A stretch of 64,000 nt of DNA from CAXMST01 sp038206985. GTDB taxonomy: Bacteria; Actinomycetota; Thermoleophilia; Solirubrobacterales; 70-9. Both the position numbers and the translations under genes were made by a program. The stretch lies in assembly GCA_038206985.1 (NCBI GenBank), contig JBBRAH010000002.1:103933-167932 (forward strand). The letters are read 5' to 3'. Positions 25,092 through 32,462 of this stretch are shown one piece after another. The notes below the pieces were generated by a model. The model saw only the letters and a list, made by a program, of their open reading frames with translations. It was not told where the DNA came from and ran no database searches. The stretch's first letter is position 1; the number at the start of each line of letters is the position of its first letter.

Positions 25092-25877
25092 CTACCGGTG
25101 CCACCGGTAGCGGCCGCCGCAGATCCCGCAGCGGGTCGAGATCCAGCCGCGCTTATAGAACCCCAGGTGCGAGTACACGCCGGTCCTCCGCTGGTCGCCG
25201 CAGTCGGCGCAGATGCCGGTCCCGAAGTGTGTCTCCGGCGGTTGCCCGGGCTCACCGAGATCGTGCAGGCCGGGCGCGACCTCAAGCCGTCGGCCGTCCT
25301 CGAGGGCCCAGGCGAGGAGTGCGCTGTTGGCCACATCCAGCCAACCTGGATCGAGATGAGCGAAGCGGGCGAGTCCGTGGTCGGGTCCGAACTGGACGAC
25401 CTCACCCGCGGCCCCGTGCCAGGGCCGGCGCAGCGACCCCGTCGGGTCATCCGTGTAGCCCCAGGGAGCGATCCGCAGGCGCCGCGCTCCGGTGACGGTG
25501 CCTGGATAGACGAAGCGGAAGGCCGGGGCCCCGGTGACCGGATCGCTCGCTACGCGGATCGCCCGGCCGCGCTCTCTGCAGCGGGGACCGAGCGAAGCAC
25601 CGATCCGCAACCCGGAGCCCCGCTCCCGCGCCCAATGACTCAGCGCGTCGATTGCGGGCTCGGCCGGTGCGATCCCGTGCTGGCGCGCGAGCCACTGGTT
25701 GCCCTCGTCCCAGAGCTCGAAGGCCAAAGGCCCGCCCGGCCGCGAGTACAGCAGCGAATCGAGGCGATCGATCGCCTCCCCCCAGGGGACGAGCAGGAAG
25801 CGCCCGGGGTGGAAGATCGCCCGCAGGTCGGGGTCACGGGTGGACAGCGGCGCAGGGTTGGCGCGGTCGGCTGACAT
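25092..25877 (-). CDS. Hypothetical protein with C-terminal zinc-ribbon-like motif
   Basis: A 261-residue soluble protein I do not recognise. The body has PGRFLLVPWGEAIDRLDSLL and a central beta-rich part; the C-terminus carries two CxxC pairs (GICADCGDQRRTG and RCGICGGRYRW) spaced as in a zinc ribbon. ATG 25877 is chosen because GGAGG lies 5 nt upstream. No operon partners: about 110 bp separate it from the VWA gene. Confidence 0.65.
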   Translation of the reverse strand: MSADRANPAPLSTRDPDLRAIFHPGRFLLVPWGEAIDRLDSLLYSRPGGPLAFELWDEGNQWLARQHGIAPAEPAIDALSHWARERGSGLRIGASLGPRCRERGRAIRVASDPVTGAPAFRFVYPGTVTGARRLRIAPWGYTDDPTGSLRRPWHGAAGEVVQFGPDHGLARFAHLDPGWLDVANSALLAWALEDGRRLEVAPGLHDLGEPGQPPETHFGTGICADCGDQRRTGVYSHLGFYKRGWISTRCGICGGRYRWHR

Positions 25878-26026
25878 AGGTACCTCCATCGATCCGGCGG
25901 TAGCACCGTGCGCTCTCCGGGGAGAGCTTTCGGTTGCTGCGGCGTCGTCGGTCCGGGTCCCTCAGCCGCTCTTGATGGTTTGCGCCTGTGAGGGTAGGGG
26001 AAGCGGAGGCGACCGGCGCCGGAGGC

Positions 26027-26290
26027 TCAGCTGCCGGCGGACTCGAGCTGCTCGACCAGCTTGTCGAGGTCGAGCTTCTCCAGCTCGCCCGAGACCGCGT
26101 CGAGCTCGCCCTTGCAGTACTCGACCAGGCCCTTGCCCTCGCGGACGAGCGCGAGCGTCTCGCGTAGCTCGGCCTGGCCGGAATCGAGCCTGGCGATGAT
26201 CGCGTCAAGGCGCGCCACCGCGGCCTCGTAGCTGGCGGGCGGCTCGGGGGCCGCGGCGTCGGGCTCGGGGATCTCAGGAGTCTCGGACAT
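26027..26290 (-). CDS. xseB: Exodeoxyribonuclease VII small subunit
   Basis: An 87-residue protein with the helical XseB signature: YEAAVARLDAIIARLDSGQA followed by LREGKGLVEYCKGEL-type sequence (here LVREGKGLVEYCKGELDAV). It is the small subunit that assembles in several copies on XseA to form exonuclease VII, which degrades single-stranded DNA in both directions. The N-terminal 20 residues are acidic/Pro-rich. It overlaps the end of xseA by 17 bp, as usual for this pair. Confidence 0.88.
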   Translation of the reverse strand: MSETPEIPEPDAAAPEPPASYEAAVARLDAIIARLDSGQAELRETLALVREGKGLVEYCKGELDAVSGELEKLDLDKLVEQLESAGS

Positions 26291-27605
26291 CTGCTTCGAC
26301 ATCATCGTCGGCGAAGCGGACATTGATCCGCCCAGCCTGCCGTGCGGCCTCCGCCCGGGCCACGAGCTTGCCCTCGGTATCGGTGACCATCGCGTAGCCG
26401 CGCTCCAGGACCCGTTCGGGATCATGCGCATCGAGCGTCGCCGCCAACGAGGCCAGGCGCGAGCGACTGGATCCCTGCGGAGCGAGCTCGTGCAGGGTCG
26501 CCTCCCGCCGCCGCCCCAGTACGAGTCCGAAGGTCGAGAGGCGCTCGCTGCGCGCAACCATGCTGCGAGCTGATGCCGCCCGGATCTCGCGGATCTTCTG
26601 ATGCAGGCGCGAGCGCTCGGCGCGCATGTGGCCGGCGATCGCCCGCGCGGCCCCGGCCAGAGTCCCGGCCCGCGTCGACACGGCCCGCCGGCCGGCGCGC
26701 GAAATCGACTCGGCGGAGCCGCGCAGCTGCCGGCGCGCTGCCTGCACATCGATCCGGACCGCCGCCTCGGCGGCGTGGGTCGGGGTCGAGCAGGCAACGG
26801 CGGCGACATCGTCGATCAGCGTGTGGTCGTAGTCATGGCCGACGGCTGAGATCACCGGCACCCGCAGGAGGGCGACGGTGCGGCAGAGGTTCTCGTCGCA
26901 GAAGGCCCAGAGGTCGGTCAGTGAGCCGCCGCCGCGCGAGACGATGATCGCCTCGACCTCGGGCAGCTCGGCCAGTCCGCGGAGCGCGGCCGAGATCTTC
27001 GGCGCCGCGGCCTTGCCCTGAACCGGGGGGTGCGCGAAGACGATGCGCCCCTTCCAGGAGCGCCGCTCGAGCCCGGCGAGGATGTCTCCGAGCGCGGCCG
27101 AGCCACCGCCGACCACCACCCCGATCGTGCGCGGCAGCTGCGGCCGCGGCAGCAGCTTCTGTGGTTCGAACAGCCCCTCCTCCCCGAGCTGGCGCCGCAG
27201 TCGCTCGAGCTGCGCCAGCAGGTCCCCCTCGCCGGCCGGGCGCAGATAGGTGACCCGGAAGCTGAACGAGGGCTTCGAGCGCTCCGACCCGGGGAAGTAC
27301 TCGGGCCCGCCGGCGGCCACCATCTCCACCCCGTCCTTGAGCGCACCCTCGGGCAGGTCGAGCTTCTTCAGATCCGTACTCCAGATCGAGCAGGGAACCG
27401 CCCCGTCCCCGTCGCGCAGATCGAAGTAGCTGGCCTTGCCCGAGGAGCCGCGGTAGTTGATCACCTCGCCGACGATACGAACGCGGGGCCGGCCGCGCAG
27501 GAAGCCGCGGAAACCGCTCGCCCACTTGCCCACCGGGTAGGGGCCCGGGAGATCCGGCTCGCCCGGGGCGAGGGGCGCGGGAGTCTGGGAGGCCGCTTGT
27601 TCCAC
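26274..27605 (-). CDS. xseA: Exodeoxyribonuclease VII large subunit
   Basis: A 443-residue catalytic subunit of exonuclease VII. An N-terminal OB-fold (VRIVGEVINYRGSSGKASYF, FDLRDGDGAVPCSIWSTDLK) is followed by the catalytic domain with RTIGVVVGGGSAALGDIL, EAIIVSRGGGSLTDLWAFCD and VPVISAVGHDYDHTLIDDVA, then a coiled-coil region and the C-terminal ERGYAMVTD element. The GTG at 27605 is chosen; the upstream frame overlaps the neighbouring gene. Paired with xseB. Confidence 0.92.
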   Translation of the reverse strand: MEQAASQTPAPLAPGEPDLPGPYPVGKWASGFRGFLRGRPRVRIVGEVINYRGSSGKASYFDLRDGDGAVPCSIWSTDLKKLDLPEGALKDGVEMVAAGGPEYFPGSERSKPSFSFRVTYLRPAGEGDLLAQLERLRRQLGEEGLFEPQKLLPRPQLPRTIGVVVGGGSAALGDILAGLERRSWKGRIVFAHPPVQGKAAAPKISAALRGLAELPEVEAIIVSRGGGSLTDLWAFCDENLCRTVALLRVPVISAVGHDYDHTLIDDVAAVACSTPTHAAEAAVRIDVQAARRQLRGSAESISRAGRRAVSTRAGTLAGAARAIAGHMRAERSRLHQKIREIRAASARSMVARSERLSTFGLVLGRRREATLHELAPQGSSRSRLASLAATLDAHDPERVLERGYAMVTDTEGKLVARAEAARQAGRINVRFADDDVEADVRDS

Positions 27606-27651
27606 AGCGCCAGCATCGCAGCCGCGCCGTACGGCGCCACAGGGCTGCCGC

Positions 27652-29481
27652 TCAGCGGACCGGAACCCGAACCCGCAGATTGGCGACCTCGGTCGAGAAC
27701 TCGCTGTTCGAGGCCCGGTTCGAGGGCACGTCGGCGCCGAGCAGCTCGAGCTCGGCGGCGTGCCCCTTACTGAAGCGCCAGGAGCCCGGATGCAGCTGCC
27801 AACGGTTCTTGCCCTGGCGCGGCCGGTAGGAGCCGCGAGCCACAAGTCGCTGGCTGCCGTCGGGGGCCACGTCCCACAGACGGGAGGCGAGCTGGGTATC
27901 CGCAGGCGCCGCCCCGTTCACATCGAGCCGGGCCCGCAGCCGCGGCGAGCCGATCATCGTCACGCCTTTCCGCTTGGCGTGAAAGAGCGGCACGCGCCGG
28001 CTGGCGCTGTCGTCACCGGCGGGCGTCTGGGCGCAGCTATCGCCACCGCCGGCGACGGGATCGATCGCCCTGCCGACGGCGGGATCGCCGAGGTCCGAGG
28101 AGGAAACCGTGAACGGTTTACGGACGCGGGCTCCGATCTTGCGCCGGGTCAGATCGCGAAAGCGCGTCGCCCGATAGGGGCCGCTGGAGTCGCGCTCGGC
28201 AGGGCAACGCTGTACGTAGGCGACGACTCCCCGGCGAAGGCCGGAGCCGCGACCTCGCAGGCGCTTGTCGAAGAAGGCGTGCAGGTCAGCGAGCAGGCGG
28301 TCACGATCGACGGGGTCGTTGCTCGCCCGCTGGTGACCGAAGTCCCCGAACAGCATCGAGATCGGGGCGCGGGGATGCAGCCGCCGGGTGCGATTGGCGT
28401 AGCGCAGCACTTCGTCGGGTGGAAACAGGTCATCGGTGAAGCCGGAGGAGAGAAACAGCGGAGCCGGCCGGCTGCGCGGGGTGATGTAGTAACCCGAGTG
28501 GAAGTTGGTCAACTGCCTGACGGTCGCCTTCGCAATGGCGTCGTCATAGGGCTCGCCGGCATTGGTCCGCGTCACCCAACCCTCGACATCGGCGCTCTCA
28601 TCGGTGCCGAGCGGCGCCAGGTAGCCCATTGGTCGCCCCGGGATGAAGGGCTCGCCGAGCGGCTGGCCCGGCCCGGTCGCCGCCTGCGCGGCGGCGAAGA
28701 TCCCGTTGACGAAGGTCGCCTTCTGCACGCCGACCGGCTCGGTTGCCGTCTTGCGGCTGGTCAGGCCGTTGATCCGCACGCGTCCGTTCGGGGCTGCGGC
28801 GGTGACCAGGTCGCTCCAGGGAATCACAGGTGCGGCGGCGCGGATCCGCAATCGCTTGCCCGCCGGAGAGCGCCACTGCTCGAGCGAGCCATCGGGGAGC
28901 ATCACCTTGTCGCGCAGCGCCGCCAGCATCAGCGATTGTCCGCCGCCGTAGGAATCGCCCGTCACGCCGATCCGGCGGTGGTCGACGAATCGCGAGTCCG
29001 CCAGCTGTCCAGCCAGCTCAAGGGTGTCGCGCCCTTCGTAGCGGACGTCGGCGAGGTGCAGGTAGCCGGTGGCGCAGGGGCCGGGGTTGGCGAGTCGCGA
29101 CTCCGGCGTCCCGCAGGAGCCCCAGAGCCCGCGCGCCGTGTAGGTGAGCACCGCGTAGCCGTCGCGAGCCCATGCGTAGGCGTTGTCGGTGTAGGCGGTC
29201 TGTTCGGGGTCGAGATACTCCCACTTGCTGTTGCCGAAGCCGTGGATCTCGGCGATCAGGGGCAGGTTGCGGGCATTGGCGGAGGGCAGCGTCACGGTCG
29301 TATCAAGCGGCACGCCATCCCAGGTCTCAACCAGGCCCGAGCACTGGTAGACGCCCTCAGCCGGCCCACAGTCGTCAAGCCCGAGCGGGGTTGCGGCGCT
29401 TGCCGACGCGGCAACCAGCAGCGGCAGGGCCAGCGTCGCGCCCAGCGCGATCCCCCTGCGAATCCTCCCGGTCGGTCCCAT
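27652..29481 (-). CDS. Secreted CocE/NonD-type alpha/beta hydrolase (Xaa-Pro peptidase-like)
   Basis: A 609-residue exported protein with a clear signal peptide (IRRGIALGATLALPLLVAAS ending ASA). The catalytic domain shows IAEIHGFGNSKWEY, ARDGYAVLTYTARGLWGSCG, nucleophile elbow GVTGDSYGGGQSL and later FSSGFTDDLFPPDEVL and GDFGHQRASNDP that fit the Asp and His of the triad. The C-terminal about 180 residues are beta-rich as in the PepX_C/CocE jelly roll. A secreted peptidase or esterase is likely. GATAAT sits 6 nt before ATG 29481, which decides the start. Confidence 0.78.
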   Translation of the reverse strand: MGPTGRIRRGIALGATLALPLLVAASASAATPLGLDDCGPAEGVYQCSGLVETWDGVPLDTTVTLPSANARNLPLIAEIHGFGNSKWEYLDPEQTAYTDNAYAWARDGYAVLTYTARGLWGSCGTPESRLANPGPCATGYLHLADVRYEGRDTLELAGQLADSRFVDHRRIGVTGDSYGGGQSLMLAALRDKVMLPDGSLEQWRSPAGKRLRIRAAAPVIPWSDLVTAAAPNGRVRINGLTSRKTATEPVGVQKATFVNGIFAAAQAATGPGQPLGEPFIPGRPMGYLAPLGTDESADVEGWVTRTNAGEPYDDAIAKATVRQLTNFHSGYYITPRSRPAPLFLSSGFTDDLFPPDEVLRYANRTRRLHPRAPISMLFGDFGHQRASNDPVDRDRLLADLHAFFDKRLRGRGSGLRRGVVAYVQRCPAERDSSGPYRATRFRDLTRRKIGARVRKPFTVSSSDLGDPAVGRAIDPVAGGGDSCAQTPAGDDSASRRVPLFHAKRKGVTMIGSPRLRARLDVNGAAPADTQLASRLWDVAPDGSQRLVARGSYRPRQGKNRWQLHPGSWRFSKGHAAELELLGADVPSNRASNSEFSTEVANLRVRVPVR

Positions 29482-29610
29482 CGTTCGATTATCAACGGCG
29501 CGGCACTTCCCCACGCCGGTTCGCCCAGATCGGCGAGATCTGCGAGGCGCCTGAGCTACCGGTACCTTGCCTGCGGTGCGGCCGTCTGCGGTCGCCGAGA
29601 GCGGAGGACG

Positions 29611-30288
29611 ATGAGCACGAGCGGAACTGGATCGGAGCCGCCTTGCAAGAGCGAGGCAGAGCTCGACCTGCTCGGGGATGAGCAGCTGCTCGCCTACGTG
29701 ATCGAGATGCGTGAGGCGGGCCGAGATGATTGCCTGCGGGCCGCGTTCGGCGTCCTCGCCTTCGGCTACTGGGACTTCGTCGCCTCCCTCGTCTCGAAGA
29801 AAGCCAACCCGAGGGACATCGAGGATCTAACCGCCGTGGTGATCGAGAGCGCTCTGCGCTCCGCCTTCGACGGCAAGACGATCGGCGAGTTCGTCAACTG
29901 GCTGAAGACGATCACCGCGCGCCGGATCGCGGACTTCTACAGGACGCGCGAGGGCAGGCCCTCGGCCGAGCCGCTGCCCAGCGAGCACGCGGGCGACGAC
30001 ACGATCTTTGCCAACGAGCCCGTCTCCGAGGAGGAGGGCTACGCGGCTATCGAGATCCGCGAGGCCGCGGGACGCGTGCTCGCGGGGCGCAAAGAGATCC
30101 ACCAGCTCGTGATTCGGCTCACGGCGCCACCCGAGCTCGGCTGGGGCGAGGATCTGCCTGCCGCCGAGGTCGCCGAGCGGGTGACCGACACCCATCCCGG
30201 CGCCGGGATGACCGACGCCAACGTCTACCAGATCTGGAAACGCTTCAAGACGGATCTCGACAAGGAACTGGGACTGGGAGGATCCTAG
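29611..30288 (+). CDS. Sigma-70 family RNA polymerase sigma factor (divergent)
   Basis: A 225-residue protein. Region 2-like sequence is seen at FGYWDFVASLVSKKANPRDI and FVNWLKTITARRIADFYRTR (residues about 50-115); the C-terminal part ends in an HTH-like PAAEVAERVTDTHPG...NVYQIWKRFKTDLDKEL as in region 4. Predicted to direct RNA polymerase to a special promoter set. A strong GGAGG ribosome site precedes the ATG. It is the first of three same-strand genes: 5 bp upstream of an HTH-type regulator and then an ImmA/IrrE protease. Confidence 0.72.
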   Translation: MSTSGTGSEPPCKSEAELDLLGDEQLLAYVIEMREAGRDDCLRAAFGVLAFGYWDFVASLVSKKANPRDIEDLTAVVIESALRSAFDGKTIGEFVNWLKTITARRIADFYRTREGRPSAEPLPSEHAGDDTIFANEPVSEEEGYAAIEIREAAGRVLAGRKEIHQLVIRLTAPPELGWGEDLPAAEVAERVTDTHPGAGMTDANVYQIWKRFKTDLDKELGLGGS

Positions 30289-30293
30289 AAGCG

Positions 30294-31037
30294 ATGAGCG
30301 CCGACAACCCACACGATTCCGACACCGAGGGCGCCGGCGGCGGCTCTGTCGAGCAACTGCTCGCCGAGTTCCGTGCCTCATTCGAGGCGGGCGACAGGCC
30401 CTCGGTTCGCGAACTGCTCGACCGTGCCCCTGAGGGCGAGCGTCAGGAACTGGAGTCGGCGATCGACAGCTTTCTCATGCAGACCCCACGTCGCAGATGG
30501 GATCCGGTGGCCTACGAGAGCTCACCGGCGAAGCTATCCGTCGCCCGGGTCTGGGATTCGCTCGAGGGCGTCTCCGGCAGCTGGCCCGAGGTCCTGCGCC
30601 GGCTGCGCAACGCCGCCCAGGTTGATCGCAAGACCCTGACGCGGCGGCTCGCGGAGGCGCTCGGCTTCAGTGGCACGGCCGAGCAAGAGCGCGTGCACGG
30701 CTACTACCACCAGATGGAGCACGGACTGCTACCCGCGGAGGGCGTCTCCGACCGCGTGCTCGAGGCGCTCGCCGCAATCATCGATACGAATGCCGAGCAA
30801 TTGCGCAGGGCCGGCCGCGGCGTGCTCCCACAAGGCGAACCCGGCAGCTTGAGCGCCTTCGCGCGAACCGCCATGCCCGATCCGGAGTATGCGGAACGTG
30901 ACTTCCCGACGCGCGCCTACACGGAGGACGACTCGACGCTCGGCTTCGGGGCTCAGTCCCTGGACGCTCCGTCCCCGGCCCCTGCCGGGCGGCCCCGGCG
31001 CCACGACGCGCTCGACGCGCTCTTCCTCGACGGCTGA
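30294..31037 (+). CDS. HTH-type (XRE-like) regulatory protein, possible partner of the sigma factor
   Basis: A 247-residue protein. The N-terminus VEQLLAEFRASFEAGDRPSV, then RELLDRAPEGERQELESAI, resembles the short helical module found in front of some bacterial Ser/Thr kinases and sigma-linked regulators. The middle (VLRRLRNAAQVDRKTLTRRL to GLLPAEGVSDRVLEALAAII) reads as an XRE-type helix-turn-helix. The C-terminal 60 residues are Pro/Asp-rich and probably disordered, a plausible protease target. It starts 5 bp after the sigma factor stop, so both are likely translated from one mRNA. Confidence 0.6.
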   Translation: MSADNPHDSDTEGAGGGSVEQLLAEFRASFEAGDRPSVRELLDRAPEGERQELESAIDSFLMQTPRRRWDPVAYESSPAKLSVARVWDSLEGVSGSWPEVLRRLRNAAQVDRKTLTRRLAEALGFSGTAEQERVHGYYHQMEHGLLPAEGVSDRVLEALAAIIDTNAEQLRRAGRGVLPQGEPGSLSAFARTAMPDPEYAERDFPTRAYTEDDSTLGFGAQSLDAPSPAPAGRPRRHDALDALFLDG

Positions 31038-31094
31038 GGGGCCCCAGCGCCTTCGGATTGAGTTCCGCCCCCGGCGGCGCTAGCTTCCGCCTCC

Positions 31095-31691
31095 GTGGGA
31101 GTCGAAGCCGAAGAGATCGAACGCCGCGCCGGCGATGTGCTGGCGGATGTACCCGCCTGGATCTGGAACGGCGAGACGCTGCCCGTCCCGATCGACGCGA
31201 TCGCCGACTCCTGCTTCGACCTGCTGGTTCGCGACATCGAGCCCGAGGCGATGCTCGCGGCCCCGAACTGCCCGCCGCTCGACTCCGACCACGGTCTCTC
31301 CGGGCTCTTCCTCACCCGCGAGCGCGAGATCTGGGTCAACGCCGACGAGGCCCGTCAGTGGCCGCCGCGGCGCCGTTTCACGATCGGCCACGAGCTCGGC
31401 CACTGCGTCCTGCACCAGGACATTCAGCGAACCCTCTTCTGCCGCCACGGCCAGATCGAGGGAGGCGAGCAGGTTCCCGGTACGCCCACTCCCGTCCCCG
31501 CCGAGCGCCCGCCGCTGGACCTGATCGAGGAGGAGGCCAACTACTTCGCCGCCGCCATGCTGATGCCGGCCACCCTGATCGAGCACCACTACCACTGGAT
31601 CGGCGGCGCTCCCGATCGCTTCCAGCGCATGTGCGAGCTCTTCGGCTCCTCAGGCGCGGCGATGAGCCGGCGGCTGCGCCAGGTGATCTAA
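31095..31691 (+). CDS. ImmA/IrrE family metallo-endopeptidase
   Basis: A 198-residue zinc protease with the active-site motif TIGHELGHCVLH and the downstream Glu ligand region LIEEEANYFAAAMLMP. Members (ImmA, IrrE) cleave an XRE-type repressor to switch on genes after stress. Here the gene follows a sigma factor and an XRE-like protein, so the upstream HTH protein is the obvious candidate substrate; that is inferred. GTG start with TAGCTT 8 nt upstream, so it may also be transcribed on its own. A second paralogue lies at 35393. Confidence 0.85.
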   Translation: MGVEAEEIERRAGDVLADVPAWIWNGETLPVPIDAIADSCFDLLVRDIEPEAMLAAPNCPPLDSDHGLSGLFLTREREIWVNADEARQWPPRRRFTIGHELGHCVLHQDIQRTLFCRHGQIEGGEQVPGTPTPVPAERPPLDLIEEEANYFAAAMLMPATLIEHHYHWIGGAPDRFQRMCELFGSSGAAMSRRLRQVI

Positions 31692-31696
31692 GCCGC
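31682..31696. repeat. 15-bp direct repeat, left copy (GGTGATCTAAGCCGC)
   Basis: Identical to 32448-32462. It covers the last codons and stop of the ImmA/IrrE gene. Together the two copies bracket the Phd/PIN toxin-antitoxin module. Confidence 0.7.
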
Positions 31697-31700
31697 GGGC

Positions 31701-32078
31701 CTACCAACAAATCTCGACCCCGTAGGCAGCGAGTTGCGGATCGTTGGAGATCAGCACCGCTTCCTCGGCCAGGGCCTGTGCGACGAGCAGCCGGTCGAAT
31801 GGATCGCGGTGGTGGTCGGGGAGCTCTCCCGCCGCCCAGGCATGTTGCGGTTCGATCGCGAGCCAGTTGAAGCCTTCTGCGGAGACTGTCTCGAGCAGGG
31901 TTGCGGGGACTCGCAGCTTGCCGCGCGCACGTTTGATCGCGATCTCCCAGGCGCTCGCGGCACTGACCAGCGCTTCGTTCACAGGAGCAGCGATCGCCTC
32001 GCGCGCCGCCGCCGACAGGGATGCGTCGTCCGCCAGCCACCAGAGCAGGGCATGGGTGTCGAGCAGCAAGCGCTTCAC
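31701..32078 (-). CDS. Type II toxin, PIN domain RNase (VapC-like)
   Basis: A 125-residue PIN domain toxin: LLLDTHALLWWL gives the first acidic residue, ASAWEIAIK the second, and DPFDRLLVAQALAEEA plus LISNDPQLAAYG the C-terminal acidic cluster. Expected to cut RNA (tRNA or rRNA) when freed from its antitoxin. The GTG start overlaps the antitoxin stop by 4 bp. The toxin belongs to the group usually paired with Phd/YefM antitoxins, as here. Confidence 0.88.
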   Translation of the reverse strand: MKRLLLDTHALLWWLADDASLSAAAREAIAAPVNEALVSAASAWEIAIKRARGKLRVPATLLETVSAEGFNWLAIEPQHAWAAGELPDHHRDPFDRLLVAQALAEEAVLISNDPQLAAYGVEICW

Positions 32079-32296
32079 TCGAGCAGCTTGCCGAACTCTT
32101 CGGGCACAAGGTCGAAGTCGGCGCCGATCTCGATCTGACCCCGCAGCGCTCCCGGCCTCCGGGCTTGGGCCACCAGCGGCACCAATCGGGCGACGGGTGT
32201 CGCACGCCGCCTGATCACCACCTCTTCGCCCGCCTCGACCCGGGAGATCAGCTGCGACAGGTTCGTCTTTGCCTCGTGGATTGAGACAGGCTTCAT
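32075..32296 (-). CDS. Type II antitoxin, Phd/YefM family
   Basis: A 73-residue antitoxin. KPVSIHEAKTNLSQLISRVE and GEEVVIRRRATPVARLVPL are the typical Phd DNA-binding fold; the acidic tail (ADFDLVPEEFGKLLE) would wrap the PIN toxin. ATG 32296 is chosen over upstream codons; TAGAAT lies 8 nt before it, so the mRNA is probably leaderless. Two tandem copies of TTAGTCCAC directly upstream may be the operator for autoregulation. Confidence 0.88.
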   Translation of the reverse strand: MKPVSIHEAKTNLSQLISRVEAGEEVVIRRRATPVARLVPLVAQARRPGALRGQIEIGADFDLVPEEFGKLLE

Positions 32297-32304
32297 CCCG
32301 CCGG

Positions 32305-32334
32305 ATTCTAGCCACCTTAGTCCACTTAGTCCAC
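32305..32334 (-). promoter_or_regulatory. Promoter and tandem operator of the Phd/PIN module
   Basis: On the minus strand TAGAAT (32310-32305) lies 8 nt before the antitoxin ATG. Directly upstream are two tandem 9-bp copies, on the plus strand TTAGTCCAC at 32317-32325 and 32326-32334. Phd antitoxins bind short repeats at their own promoter, so this is the likely operator. Confidence 0.55.
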
Positions 32335-32447
32335 TCCACGGCTCTGGCCTACGCCCTTGCACCTCCCCATGATCCGCGCCGAACTCCTACCCATGGGTCG
32401 CAGGATGCGCCGTTTCAGAGCCCTCTTACGAGAGACTTTGCGACGCC

Positions 32448-32462
32448 GGTGATCTAAGCCGC
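32448..32462. repeat. 15-bp direct repeat, right copy (GGTGATCTAAGCCGC)
   Basis: Identical to 31682-31696; covers the stop codon of the minus-strand gene 32454-34022. The distance between copies (about 0.77 kb) holds just the toxin-antitoxin module and its promoter. Confidence 0.7.

Noticed and set aside
27760..29610. N-terminal two thirds of an 842-codon plus-strand frame
   Set aside because: Only the part from ATG 29611 (sigma factor) is real; the rest is antisense to the secreted hydrolase gene.
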